Part shown: positions 43,801 to 50,923 of the stretch, piece after piece
Position numbering within the stretch: the stretch's first letter is position 1
Layout: each line of letters starts with the position of its first letter
From: Lophius americanus
Taxonomy: Eukaryota; Chordata; Actinopteri; Lophiiformes; Lophiidae
NCBI GenBank assembly: GCA_037951165.1
Contig: JBBDHG010000029.1
Coordinates: 563,501 to 627,500, forward strand
Length of the DNA: 64,000 bases
Reading direction: 5' to 3'
Notes under the pieces: generated by a model
What the model was told of the DNA's origin: nothing
Seen by the model: only the letters and a program-made list of their open reading frames with translations
The model's database searches: none
Made by a program: the position numbers and the translations under genes

Positions 43801-45880
43801 CCAACCAGTAGATTTACAGTAGAACCAGAACGGATCTCAGTAGATCTCATTCCTCCAGCCCGAAGAGAAGGAATAATCTGGCGCTACTTCCTGCGGTCCT
43901 CAGGTCGCGAGTACGATAAGGAAGGAAACCTGCGGCCCTGGTGGCAGAACTCGTCCTTGGAGGCGTTCCGCGAGAGAACCGAGTGCATGGAGGGTCAGTA
44001 CAACCGCTACCTGGTCAACGGAGAACACCTCAACGGAAAGCAGACGCTCGGAGAAAACATCGCCGACAACGGAGGCTTGAAGGCCGCCTACAATGTGAGT
44101 ACGGACCTGATCCGGTCCCAGCGCTGAGGTATTTATCCCTAATGGTTCGTCTATCTCCTGAATCCTCCTCAGGCGTACCGGTCCTGGGTTCTGGAGAACG
44201 GCGAGGAGAAGAGACTTCCTGCCGTCAATCTGACCAATGATCAGCTCTTCTTCGTGGGATTTGCTCAGGTGAGACCGGCAGTAACGTCTCAACGGCATCG
44301 GTGTTCTGGGTGTGCCTCAAGGCTCTGCACTGGAGCCGCTGTTGTTTCTGTCCACGACCCGGCTGCTAACATGACACCGTCTTCACAATCTTTACAGTTT
44401 CAGGCCGCAGACTAATCAGAGATGGTTGTCATTGGTGTGGCTGGTTGGTTACTTGGTTGGTGTCTTGAGTGGCTAGTTGGTTTGAGTCTTTGTTGGTTGG
44501 CTAATGTCTTGATTGGATGGCTGGTTTTTTGTTTGTGTTGTGTTGGCCTGGTGACCGACCCCCACAGCCTGCCCCGCTACAGAGTCATCGGCACGCTCTC
44601 CAACTCCCCAGACTTCAGCCGCCATTTCAGCTGCCCGACGGCGACGCCGATGAACACGGGGATTGGATGGCTGGTTTTGTGTTGGTTGGTTGGTGTCTGT
44701 GTTGGTTGGTTGGTGTCTGTGTTGGTTGGTTGGTGTCTGGGTTGGTTGGTTGGTTGGTTGGTGTATGGGTTGGTTGGTGTCTGTGTTGGTTGGTTGGCTA
44801 GTGTCTGTGTTGGTTGGTTGGCTAGTGTCTGTGTTGGTTGGTTGGTGTCTGGGTTGGTTGGTGTATGGGTTGGTTGGTGTCTGTGTTGGTTGGTTGGCTA
44901 GTGTCTGTGTTGGTTGGTTGGCTAGTGTCTGTGTTGGTTGGTTGGCTGGTGTCTGTGTTGGTTGGTTGGCTGGTGTCTGTGTTGGTTGGTTGGCTGGTGT
45001 CTGTGTTGGTTGGTTGGCTGGTGTCTGTGTTAGTTGGTTGGCTGGTGTCTGTGTTGGTTGGTGGGTGTCTGGGTTGGTTGGTGGGTGTGTGTGTTGGTTG
45101 GTGGGTGTCTGTGTTGGTTGGCTGGAGTCTTTGTTGGTTGGTTGGTGTCTGTTTTGTGTTGGTTGGTTGGTGTCTGTGTTGGTTGGTTGGTGTCTGTGTT
45201 GGTTGGTTGGTTGGTGTCTGTGTTGGTTGGTTCGTTGGTGTCTGTGTTGGTTGGTTGGCTGGTGTCTTTGTTGGTCGGTGTCTGTGTTGGTTGGTTGGTG
45301 TCTGGGTTGGTTGGTTGGTTGGTGTCTGTGTTGGTTGGTTCGTTGGTGTCTGTGTTGGTTGGTTCGTTGGTGTCTGTGTTGGTTGGTTGGCTGGTGTCTT
45401 TGTTGGTTGGTGTCTGTGTTGGTTGGTTGGCTGGAGTCTTTGTTGGTTGGTTGGTGTCTGGGTTGGTTGGTTGGTTGGTGTCTGGGTTGGTTGGTGTCTG
45501 GGTTGGTTGGTTGGTTGGTGTCTGGGTTGGTTGGTTGGTGTGTTGGTTGGTACTTTGCCTCTTGGTTCTCATAAGTCTTCTATCCGAACCAACACTTTGG
45601 AACTGAATGTACTTTCATTTACGTTTTATTTCCGTTTTTGCTTGTGAAGCCCACCAATGAAATCCACCTGCCTGACTTAAGTAAGCCCTCTTGCGTTCCA
45701 CAGGTGTGGTGCTCAGTCCGAACACCAGAGAGCGCTCACGAGGGCCTGGTGACCGACCCCCACAGCCCCCCCCGCTACAGAGTCATCGGCACGCTCTCCA
45801 ACTCCCCGGACTTCAGCCGCCATTTCAGCTGCCCGACGGCGACGCCGATGAACACGGGGAAGCGCTGCGAGGTGTGGTAG
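23170..45880 (+). CDS. ece2: Endothelin-converting enzyme 2-like M13 peptidase
   Basis: Type II membrane zinc endopeptidase (neprilysin/ECE family) that cuts big endothelin and neuropeptides. ECE2 acts in acidic secretory and endosomal compartments. Nineteen coding exons join in frame: 765 residues with all exons, 754 from the ATG of exon 2, 734 if exon 2 is skipped. In the 765 numbering there is a membrane anchor at about 60-86, a conserved Cys-rich start of the ectodomain (CLTEAC), NAYY 561-564 (substrate binding), HEITH 602-606 (zinc and catalysis), GENIAD with ligand Glu662 and Asp666, and C-terminal CEVW. The 56-residue spacing from the second His to the Glu is that of ECE1. GFRKG..LGRRTQLE after exon 2 and MSVALQ at the start resemble ECE2 rather than ECE1. 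Teleosts have two ece2 copies, and I cannot tell which this is. Confidence 0.96.
23492..23499. promoter_or_regulatory. CRE in ece2 intron 1
   Basis: Perfect TGACGTCA palindrome 290 bp downstream of exon 1. Function is inferred. Confidence 0.5.
24447..24924 (+). mobile_element. Tc1-like transposon, degenerate and internally deleted
   Basis: Left end CAGTCGGCCAAAACATTACA, right end CAGGTAGTCATAATGTTATG: inverted terminal motifs of a fish Tc1-type element. Inside are recognisable pieces of a transposase region (GTCCAGAGCATCTCC, then GGGTCATGGCGCCC, then GAGCTGTTTTGGCGACAGAA). At about 480 bp it is far shorter than a full element and has no intact frame. Confidence 0.85.
24504..24517. promoter_or_regulatory. 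X-box-like palindrome (RFX)
   Basis: GTAACCATGGTTAC fits the palindromic RFX consensus GTNRCC-NN-GGYNAC. It lies inside the Tc1 relic, so it may be a chance product of decay. Confidence 0.3.
25452..26012. repeat. GGTTGGTTGTCTGGTTGG minisatellite
   Basis: About 560 bp of GGTTGGTTGTCTG and GGTTGGTCG units, with three longer blocks that start at TGACTGGTTGGATGCATGG. The G-strand has many GG pairs spaced for two-tetrad quadruplexes. Trp/Gly/Leu/Val-rich open frames are translated repeat. Confidence 0.95.
26295..26345 (-). repeat. Fragment of dispersed repeat R1
   Basis: GCTTGTACAACGCAGGGGGT followed by TTGGGACTTTTCATGGATAT, the end signature of the family. Confidence 0.6.
27391..27447. repeat. 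(CA)n microsatellite
   Basis: Pure CA repeat of about 28 units in ece2 intron 1. Confidence 0.97.
28155..28490 (-). repeat. Dispersed repeat R1, copy D
   Basis: Minus-strand copy with CGCCACTAGGGGGAGCC near 28264, a TTCTTAACCGTTGGTCCGAT block and the TTTGTACGATCGGGGAC end signature. Confidence 0.75.
29671..29753. repeat. (GA)n microsatellite
   Basis: GAGAGA array with GGGG interruptions in ece2 intron 1. Confidence 0.95.
30085..30425 (+). repeat. Dispersed repeat R1, copy E (most complete)
   Basis: Runs from AATCCCCTGCGTTGTACAAG through AGCACCCCCTGTTGG and ACTCCCCCTAGTGGCGG (near 30342) to AATCACTCCAGTTCATCCTC. This copy shows both end signatures and so suggests a full length of about 340 bp. 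Confidence 0.8.
31028..31059. repeat. (CT)n forming the polypyrimidine tract of ece2 exon 2
   Basis: About 16 CT units end 6 bases before the TGCAG acceptor of exon 2, so a microsatellite serves as the polypyrimidine tract. Confidence 0.9.
31066..31158 (+). CDS. ece2: ece2 exon 2 (acidic cassette exon)
   Basis: Acceptor TATGCAG|ATG, donor GAG|GTCAGC. Exactly 31 codons, phase 0 at both ends, so it can be skipped without a frameshift. It starts with its own ATG and encodes MSNYKRTTFE followed by seven more acidic residues. This is like the cytosolic tail of ECE1c (MSTYKR...). Confidence 0.88.
31480..31990 (+). mobile_element. Tc1-like transposon relic
   Basis: Contains GTGTAAAAGTATTTGACCCC and GTGAAAAAGTATTCACCCCC (terminal-type motifs) and a transposase-like tail: GGGTCATGTACAAAGACACC, GACCTGAACCCC, GAGATGCTGTGGG, GGAAGAGTGGGCCAGAATCC. 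A block of about 35 bp (GTTGAAGCTCAGACCCAACT...) is duplicated in tandem at 31751-31812. No intact frame. Confidence 0.75.
32064..32199 (+). CDS. ece2: ece2 exon 3 (membrane anchor)
   Basis: Acceptor CTCAG|GTG. Encodes VGFRKGG, LGRRTQLE and then the hydrophobic anchor of about 25 residues (LLSVLLVAALLALLACLLVL). Ends in phase 1 at TCAG|GTGACA. Confidence 0.95.
32200..33434 (+). other. Pyrimidine-rich ece2 intron 3
   Basis: 1.2 kb made almost entirely of C and T on the + strand, including a run of 25 C at 32353-32377. No exon is supported. Open frames rich in Pro, Ser and Phe come from base composition. The mirror-like polypyrimidine tract could adopt triplex or slippage structures. Confidence 0.8.
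33435..33650 (+). CDS. ece2: ece2 exon 4
   Basis: Start of the ectodomain: CLTEACVTVA, DPCQDFYQFACGGW and the PDGRSRW motif typical of ECEs. Phase 1 at both ends. Confidence 0.97.
34020..34090 (+). mobile_element. LINE RT fragment (PQGSVLG)
   Basis: ACGCCTCAGGGGTCTGTCCT encodes TPQGSVL, the conserved reverse-transcriptase motif of L2/CR1-type LINEs. Only this block survives. Confidence 0.6.
34195..34235 (+). mobile_element. Tc1 terminal fragment
   Basis: GGTTTTAATGTTATGGCTGA at about 34210, the same terminal motif as at 5816. Confidence 0.55.
34429..34553 (+). CDS. ece2: ece2 exon 5
   Basis: Encodes ENGTFNGSSEAERKTQSYY with two N-glycosylation sequons (NGT, NGS), then ELGAQPL. Phase 1 to 0. 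Confidence 0.96.
35375..35521 (+). CDS. ece2: ece2 exon 6
   Basis: IGGWNMTGPW block and SADPKSSNSNVIQ, both highly conserved in ECEs. Phase 0 at both ends. The donor runs straight into three tandem copies of a CTAAACCCGACTGGACC unit. Confidence 0.97.
35710..35775 (+). CDS. ece2: ece2 exon 7
   Basis: Encodes LDQSGLFLPSRDYYLNKTAN, an invariant stretch of the family. Leu replaces the usual Val at the exon start. 22 codons, phase 0. Confidence 0.96.
35914..36102 (+). CDS. ece2: ece2 exon 8
   Basis: 63 codons, phase 0. Contains LDYMVELGMLLGG and ITVPQDQRRDEEKIYHK. Confidence 0.97.
36285..36860 (+). mobile_element. LINE RT relic split by a minisatellite
   Basis: Before the repeat, CACGCCTCAGGGCTCTGTCC encodes TPQGS and is followed by SPLLFSF. 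After it, GAGGTTCACTGATGATTCAG encodes RFTDDSVIV, equivalent to the catalytic FADD. Intervening sequence at 36375-36605 is a roughly 22-bp array of ATATCTGAATCATATTAGGATT. Confidence 0.78.
36375..36605. repeat. About 11/22-bp AT-rich minisatellite
   Basis: Repeats of GGATTATATCTGAATCATATTA and GGATCGTAT variants inside the LINE relic. Confidence 0.9.
37098..37336. repeat. 10-bp GGACTCCTCA/GGACTCCTCT minisatellite
   Basis: About 24 units in ece2 intron 8. Units ending CA dominate the left half and units ending CT the right half. The array is free of stops in several frames, which gives Ser/Gly/Leu and Glu/Arg open frames without coding meaning. Confidence 0.95.
37905..38078 (+). mobile_element. 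Tc1-like transposon relic
   Basis: GGTAATGGCGGCCCAAGGCT, then GTGTCGCGTGATCCCACAGA and GGTTCTAATGTTATGGCTC at the right end. Internally deleted. Confidence 0.75.
38198..38211 (+). promoter_or_regulatory. X-box (RFX) candidate
   Basis: GTCGCCGTGGCAAC fits GTNRCC-NN-RGYAAC, the RFX X-box consensus. It lies in ece2 intron 8. No expression evidence is available from sequence. Confidence 0.4.
38424..38437 (+). promoter_or_regulatory. Candidate CTCF site
   Basis: CCCCTAGAGGGCAG matches 13 of 14 positions of the recalled CTCF core. It lies 213 bp after the X-box in ece2 intron 8. Confidence 0.45.
40604..40746 (+). CDS. ece2: ece2 exon 9
   Basis: Encodes MLAPSVDWLDYLSSS, DTEPVVLYAKEYLQQVSDL and a sequon (NKT). 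Ends in phase 2 at the unusual donor CAG|GTCCGA, the same six intron bases as in sst1. Confidence 0.95.
40801..41008. repeat. (CT)n/CCC tract in ece2 intron 9
   Basis: About 200 bp of CTCTCT and CCCCCC runs directly up to the acceptor of exon 10. It provides the polypyrimidine tract. Confidence 0.93.
41010..41124 (+). CDS. ece2: ece2 exon 10
   Basis: LLNNYMMWMLVQKS and ETLYGTKK, conserved helical region. Phase 2 to 0. Confidence 0.96.
41495..41605 (+). CDS. ece2: ece2 exon 11
   Basis: 37 codons, phase 0. SCTPRWQTCI and LGFALGALFVKATFD are family hallmarks. Confidence 0.97.
41698..41796 (+). CDS. ece2: ece2 exon 12
   Basis: 33 codons, phase 0: AEEMINSIRSAFKESL and DTQTRQAAKEK. The donor GTGGGCAGACAGACAGG is the first unit of the following repeat. 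Confidence 0.96.
41797..41880. repeat. (CAGACAGG)n repeat at the ece2 exon 12 donor
   Basis: About 80 bp of GGCAGACAGACA units that begin within the splice donor. They fill most of this 139-bp intron. Confidence 0.94.
41936..42013 (+). CDS. ece2: ece2 exon 13
   Basis: 26 codons, phase 0: ADAIYDMIGFPEFIL and DPKELDDVYDG. Confidence 0.97.
42065..42078 (-). promoter_or_regulatory. Candidate CTCF site
   Basis: On the minus strand CCAGCAGGGGGCAG fits every position of the CTCF core. It lies in the 92-bp intron between ece2 exons 13 and 14. Its orientation is opposite (convergent) to the site at 19559. Confidence 0.5.
42106..42209 (+). CDS. ece2: ece2 exon 14
   Basis: YEVSDDSFFQNMLNF and MADQLRKTPNKDQ. 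Phase 0 to 2. The donor is GTAATG. Confidence 0.96.
42998..43108 (+). CDS. ece2: ece2 exon 15 (NAYY)
   Basis: WSMTPPTVNAYYVPTKNG, with NAYY for substrate binding, then FPAGILQAPFYAQDHP. Phase 2 at both ends. The donor GTCTGT is weak and opens directly into a tandem repeat. Confidence 0.96.
43125..43572. repeat. GTGTGTCCGCCTGTCTGTGT minisatellite
   Basis: About 30-34-bp units, GTCCGCCTGTCTGTGTGTCC plus AACTCTTAGTGT, with AACACTTGGAGT variants. It fills most of ece2 intron 15. Confidence 0.93.
43698..43765 (+). CDS. ece2: ece2 exon 16 (zinc motif HEITH)
   Basis: ALNFGGIGVVMGHEITHAFD carries the HEXXH zinc-binding and catalytic motif. Phase 2 to 1. Ile replaces the usual Leu or Phe inside HEXXH, a conservative change. 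Confidence 0.98.
43904..44094 (+). CDS. ece2: ece2 exon 17 (third zinc ligand)
   Basis: REYDKEGNLRPWWQNSS and TLGENIADNGGLKAAYN. Glu of GENIAD is the third zinc ligand and the Asp is its partner. Phase 1 to 0. Confidence 0.98.
44173..44268 (+). CDS. ece2: ece2 exon 18
   Basis: 32 codons, phase 0: AYRSWVLENGEEKRLP and LTNDQLFFVGFAQ. Confidence 0.97.
44300..44365 (+). mobile_element. LINE RT fragment (VPQGS)
   Basis: GGTGTGCCTCAAGGCTCTGC encodes GVPQGSA and is followed by EPLLFL. Short, isolated remnant in the last ece2 intron. Confidence 0.6.
44425..45556. repeat. 20-bp GGTTGGTTGGTGTCTGTGTT minisatellite
   Basis: About 1.1 kb of units of roughly 16-28 bp in ece2 intron 18, interrupted near its left end by the exon copy at 44545-44662. 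The G-rich strand is the transcribed-sense strand, so the intron RNA has many closely spaced GG pairs. Val/Gly/Trp/Leu open frames here are translated repeat. Confidence 0.96.
44545..44662 (+). pseudogene. 118-bp copy of the ece2 terminal exon
   Basis: Matches 45743-45860 over 118 bp with only three differences (two within the CCTGCCCC/CCCCCCCC stretch, one A/G). It still encodes GLVTDPHS, YRVIGTLSNS and CPTATPMNTG without a stop, but lacks the acceptor, the first 13 codons and the last six coding codons plus stop. GATTGGATGGCTGGTTTT occurs on both sides (44511-44528 and 44661-44678). It is a direct repeat of coding sequence embedded in the minisatellite. Confidence 0.93.
45704..45880 (+). 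CDS. ece2: ece2 exon 19 (terminal exon)
   Basis: VWCSVRTPESAHEGL, TDPHSPPRYRVIGTLSNSP and C-terminal KRCEVW with TAG. The invariant C-terminal Cys-x-x-Trp ending fits the M13/ECE family. Confidence 0.98.
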   Translation: MWCSVRTPESAHEGLVTDPHSPPRYRVIGTLSNSPDFSRHFSCPTATPMNTGKRCEVW

Positions 45881-47359
45881 ACCTCGCGAGGAGAGCGGGG
45901 TCGGACGGGGGTCGGTTAGGTGGGGGTGGTAGCGAGGACGGGGTTTAGCGTCAGGTGATTAGTGTCTTAATTAAAGGACATGCTTCTGTTAACGGTGATC
46001 AGGTTTAACCCTCAGTGGTGGAGACGATCAGGCTGACTTCCTGTCTGGAATCTGGAACGGACTCAGTGGACTTCACTCAGAGAGGACTGATGATGATGAT
46101 GATGGTGATGAAGCCACCCGGGACGATGATTTCAGCTTTATCACTATTATTATTATTATTATTATTATTGGGCTTTGGATTTTATGTGTGTGGGTTTTTG
46201 TGTGTGTCTGTGTCTGTGTGTGAATGCAAGAACTCTCTCTCTCTCTCTCTTTGGTGACATCACTGTGACCTCATACAGATTTGAACTATTACATCATCAG
46301 TCCGAGCCGCCGTCTCTCAGAGGAAGCCGTTTTTTCTCTCGTAGGGAGCTTTCAGGAAGCCATTTTCAGACTTAAGCCCTAGTTTGGGTTTAATTAATCA
46401 ATAATCAATGTGTTGTGCTGTGTTCATGGGTTTTAATGGATATGATGACATTGTTTTTATTTGGTTTAAATACCTTATGCTTGATTAAAATAACATCAAA
46501 ACAGTTTTTTGAATTTCATCTTGATTTCCTTTGTTTATGCTATAAATATGAACTTTTTATTTTTTTTTAAAAACACATCACATGTTTTTATATAAAAACT
46601 TACAGCGCCGTCTCAACTTTATGTAAATGAAACTGGACTAAATAATGGCGTCATACTGAATGAGAAGCTTCACGATGTGTTTGCAAATGAAAAAACGAGA
46701 ATGAAACTTTTTTTTTTTTTTTTTCCCCCAAGATTAAATATTAATGTATTAATAGTTACTTTAATTGTTCCGTCAGTTTAAATGTCTGTAAATAAAGGCC
46801 TATTTAAGGCTGAATTTATGGAATTGAACGTGAAAGATAAAACAGTGACAACCCTCCATCACCGGCATGCTGGTTCTACCATTCCACCCACCACCACCAC
46901 CAGTGAGCAAAATTCTCCTTAAAACACTTAAATGTCCTCAAAATAAAAATTTTTTTCCAATATTAACATCAATGTTTTAATAATAAATAATTAATTCAAA
47001 ATGATTTTGTTTGTTTTTTATTCAAAAAGAAAATGATTTAAGTTAATTGAACATTTTAATGTTTTTAAGTTAATATCTTGGACACGCTCTAAATTTACCA
47101 CAAAATTAACAAACCGGCCAAGTTTGTTTTTTAAACGGTAAAAGAAAATCAGACTTTCATGGAAAATGGTTTATTTTTAATCAGAATAGCTCACCGTCGC
47201 TGCTTCAGGAATAAAGTAAAATCTTTTAACCGTTTAAGGAACAGATTTTTTTTTGACATAATTCTGTTCAGTGAATTAACTAAAAACGGCATAAAATGGC
47301 CCAAAAAATCCTACTAGAACTTTCTGAGTAGCCATAGTTAACGCCTCCTCCTCGGTGGC
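45881..47359 (+). other. ece2 3' UTR and AT-rich flank
   Basis: No further coding segment. Contains an (ATT)n at 46143-46169 and a (CT)n near 46232-46250, then AT-rich sequence. Confidence 0.5.
46791..46796 (+). terminator. Candidate poly(A) signal of ece2
   Basis: AATAAA about 910 bp after the stop. Another AATAAA lies near 47210. Which one is used cannot be told from sequence. Confidence 0.5.
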
Positions 47360-47430
47360 CCTTTTGACCCGTGGTGTCCCTCAGGGCTCCGTCCTCGGCC
47401 CCTTACCCTTTAGCATATATACATGCTGGT
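47360..47430 (+). mobile_element. LINE RT fragment (GVPQGSVLG)
   Basis: CGTGGTGTCCCTCAGGGCTC encodes RGVPQGS, followed by VLGPLPFSIYML. L2/CR1-type block, flanks decayed. Confidence 0.68.
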
Positions 47431-48112
47431 TTGACGGTTATTCTTAATTCAACCATGAAAACAGGAATAAACATCCGAGCTAAGATGTCGAGATGTTTGT
47501 AAATCATGTAAAATACAATAAAAAAAACATCTAATTTGCATAAATATTAATGGGTAAATGAACTAAATGCATTTGACAATTTATACCGATTAAAAGGATC
47601 TTTAAATTTAGCTGCAAATAATTAAAACAAACAACTATTCTTGTTGAATTCAAATTATTATATCACTTAAAAAGGATTTTTAAGGTAAGGGAACTAATTT
47701 TTGGATTCAGTAAAAATGGAGTTCTCATAAATAACTGTAGTACTTTATAATATACTTCTACTACAATGACAAATGTAGTACATAGCATTGAACCCACACC
47801 TGAACTTTGACCCTTACTGTAAAAGAACTATTTTAAGGTACATTTTAAAAGGGTGTCGTATTTTAGACAGACACAAAAAATATATATATGTATTTAACAG
47901 CAAATATCTTACTTTAATCATTAATGTAATGATCTTTTATGGCCTCGGAGTTTAAAAGATAGATAAAAAACAAGTTTCCAAGTTTATAATTGAAGAAAAG
48001 CTGAAAGACCTTTATGTTTATTCTTTGACTGAAGTCCAAAAAAGCTGACGAAAAAAACGAACCCTGAATGCACCATAGTCCCCCTAGAGAAAAGAAAGCT
48101 GGAGCAGTGATT

Positions 48113-48152
<40 letters not shown>

Positions 48153-48353
48153 AAGGAACACCATTTCATTATCAAATATTTACATTTAATTGTTATGATT
48201 AGTACTATTATATTAAGTAAATGAAAAGTATAACATCACGTGGGATAAATGTCAAGTTAAAGAATCGCTTTGTTGTTTCTGACGGATGCAGTTCCCACCT
48301 CACACAGAGGGTGGAGCTGTTGATTCATATTCATGTCTACCTACAGGATACGA
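47431..48353. other. AT-rich intergenic sequence
   Basis: No gene seen. A (TA)n microsatellite lies at 48116-48150. Confidence 0.6.
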
Positions 48354-48432
48354 ATAATAATAATACATTTAATTTATAATGCACTCTACGTTTGGATCAA
48401 ATCTCAAAGTGCTACATAGTGCTAAATACAGC
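48354..48432 (-). mobile_element. 3' end of a LINE, 5'-truncated
   Basis: AATAATAATAATACATTTAA, then TTATAATGCACTCTACG and ATCAAATCTCAAAGTGCTAC. This is the same 3' end and (ATT)n tail as the larger copy at 50214-50923, and in the same orientation. Confidence 0.82.
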
Positions 48433-48449
48433 ATGTGTTTGATTCACTG

Positions 48450-49456
48450 CATGATGACATCACTGTCTGTTAATTCACTACATGATGACATCACTGTCAT
48501 GTGTTTGATTCACTACATGATGACATCACTGTCATGTGTTTGATTCACTACATGATGACATCACTGTCTCTTTGATTCACTACATGATGACATCACTGTC
48601 TGTTTGATTCACTACATGATAACATCACTGACTGTTTGATTCACTACATGATGACATCACTGTCATGTGTTTGATTCACTACATGATGACATCACTGTCA
48701 TGTGTTTGATTCACTACATGATGACATCACTGTCATGTGTTTGATTCACTACATGATGACATCACTGTCTCTTTGATTCACTACATGATGACATCATCAC
48801 TATTTGATTCACTACATGATGACATCACTGTCATGTGTTTGATTCACTACATGATGACATCACTGTCTGTTTGATTCACTACATGATGACATCACTGTCT
48901 GTTTGATTCACTACATGATGACATCACTGTCATGTGTTTGATTCACTACATGATGACATCACTGACTGTTTGATTCACTACATGATGACATCACTGTCTG
49001 TTTGATTCACTACATGATGACATCACTGTCTGTTTGATTCACTACATGATGACATCACTGACTGTTTGATTCACTACATGATGACATCACTGTCATGTGT
49101 TTGATTCACTACGTGATGACATCACTGTCATGTGTTTGATTCATTACGTGATGACATCACTGTCATGTGTTTGATTCATTACGTGATGACATCACTGTCA
49201 TGTGTTTGATTCACTACGTGATGACATCACTGTCATGTGTTTGATTCATTACGTGATGACATCACTGTCATGTGTTTGATTCATTACGTGATGACATCAC
49301 TGTCATGTGTTTGATTCATTACGTGATGACATCACTGTCTCTTCGATTCACTACATGACATCACTGTCTGATTGATTCACTACATGATGACATCATCACT
49401 ATTTGATTCACTACATGATGACATCACTGTCTGTTTGATTCACTACATGATGACAA
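48450..49456. repeat. 31-35-bp minisatellite, about 31 copies
   Basis: Units GATTCACTACATGATGACAT plus CACTGTCATGTGTTT or CACTGTCTGTTT. The left two thirds carries ACATGATGACATCA. Between about 49110 and 49330 seven successive units carry ACGTGATGACATCA, a subfamily block. Confidence 0.96.
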
Positions 49457-50213
49457 TACCGTCTAATTCTGCGCAGCTCCCTTGTAGTTTGATGTTTGTT
49501 AAGCAGAAGAAGCTGCTTCCTGCCAAAGATGTTTCTTTGTGTGTTTGTCTGTGTGTGTGTATGTGAGTGTGTGTGTGAGTGTGTGTGTGTGAGTCGGGGG
49601 TCCCCACTGTGTAAAACTGTGTAAAGTAGAATAAAGCTGTGTGTCCGCCCTGAAGGGGGCGTCGTCCAGTCAGAGACATGCTAATAAACCATTAAAATCA
49701 CACCTCTGCTCCGGTTGTTTAATCTAAACATTCATTCATTCATTCATCAGACTGATGACCCGACATTCTCCATCAGAATCTCATGTTTCCCTGAACGATG
49801 GCGAGTCGTCCTGGTCCTGGTCCTGAAGCAGCAGATCATCTCCACATCCTTCCACGTCCACCTCCATGTCGTACCGTAGGTCTGATGTTCTTCTGGTGGA
49901 ATGTTGTGTTTGGTTTCCACCTGATGGAACCGGACCCCCGTCTTCAAACAGTCCAACTTTTCCGCTCATCAGTCCAGAGAGGATTCGCCCAGAAGCTCTG
50001 AGGGTCATCAAGGTGTGTTGTGGGTAAATTCAGAGCAGCCTTAATGTTCTTCTGGGTCAGCAGCGACTGAACTCTGACCTTTAGTGAGGTGACTGAGGCC
50101 TGTAGGTCCTATCTATTGTGAATTCCTGATTGAGCCTTTGCATTTCTGTGACAATTTTGACCGGGTTGGACATTTCTGTGACAGAGAAAACCTTTTTGTG
50201 ACGGTGTGGACAT

Positions 50214-50923
50214 TTAATAATAATAATAATAATAATACATTTTATTTATAATGCACTTTACACTTGGATCAAATCTCAAAGTGCTACAAAGCAAAAGCAG
50301 ATAAAAGCATCAATAAAAAATAAAATAATTATATAAAAGCCTGACCAAAAAAGCAGCGATGTTAATTAAAGTTATAGGTTCTGCTAAAAAGGAAAGTTTT
50401 AAGTCCTTTTTTAAATGCGTCAGTCGTCTGTGGAGCCCTCAGATGGTCAGGGAGGGCATTCCACAGACGAGGGGCAGCAGAACAGAAGGCCCGATCACCC
50501 ATGGTGCTGAGCTTAGTCCGGGGAAGGAGGAGGCGGTATGAGTGGGTAGAACGGAGGGATCGTGTTGAGGTCAGTGGGGTGAGTAGTTCTTTTAGGTAGG
50601 GGGGTGCGTTACCATGGATACACTGGTGAGTGAGGAGAGAGACCTTATAATCAATCCTGGTGGAGATGGAAAGACAATGAAGGGAATGAAGAACAGGGGT
50701 GATGTGTTCGTGTTTACGAACTCTCATCAGGATCCTTCAGATGTTTTGAACATACTGCAGTCTTTGAAGACTTTTATCAGGGATCCCGATGAGGAGTGAT
50801 GAAGGTCGTTACAGTAATCCAGTCTGGAGGAGACGAACGCGTGGACCAGCTTTTCAGCATCACTCAAGGTGAGTGAAGAACGGAGTTTTGAGATATTTCT
50901 GAGGAGGGGGTCAGGGGTTAACT
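50214..50923 (-). mobile_element. 5'-truncated L2/CR1-type LINE with target-site duplication
   Basis: About 710 bp on the minus strand. It ends in GTAAAGTGCATTATAAATAA and an (ATT)n tail. The longest frame (50362-50727, minus) encodes the LINE ORF2 C-terminus: KHEHITPVLHSLH, RIDYKVSLLTHQC, APPYLKELL, GDRAFCSAAPRLWNALPDHL. Upstream SDAEKLVHAFVSSRLDYCN is in another frame, so it is not intact. TTTTTGTGACGGTGTGGACA plus T flanks it on both sides (50193-50213 and 50924-50944), a 21-bp duplication. It sits about 400 bp upstream of the ano7 start codon. Confidence 0.9.

Noticed and set aside
44545..44662. A second, alternative terminal exon for ece2
   Set aside because: No acceptor AG precedes it in the right place, and it lacks the conserved start (VWCSVRTPES) and the CEVW end. 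Reading through gives only repeat peptide.
44663..45647. 303- and 269-codon + frames resembling a multi-pass hydrophobic protein
   Set aside because: Repeat-derived. They begin at or beside the exon copy, lack splice sites and encode only a repeating V-G-W-L pattern.
48450..49456. CRISPR-like array (regular 31-35-bp units)
   Set aside because: Units are contiguous without unique spacers, and the genome is vertebrate. It is a minisatellite.
50362..50727. 121-codon minus frame as a host gene
   Set aside because: Its motifs (HITPVLHSLH, GDRAFCSAAPRLWN) are those of a LINE ORF2 C-terminus, and it is flanked by a target-site duplication and an (ATT)n tail.
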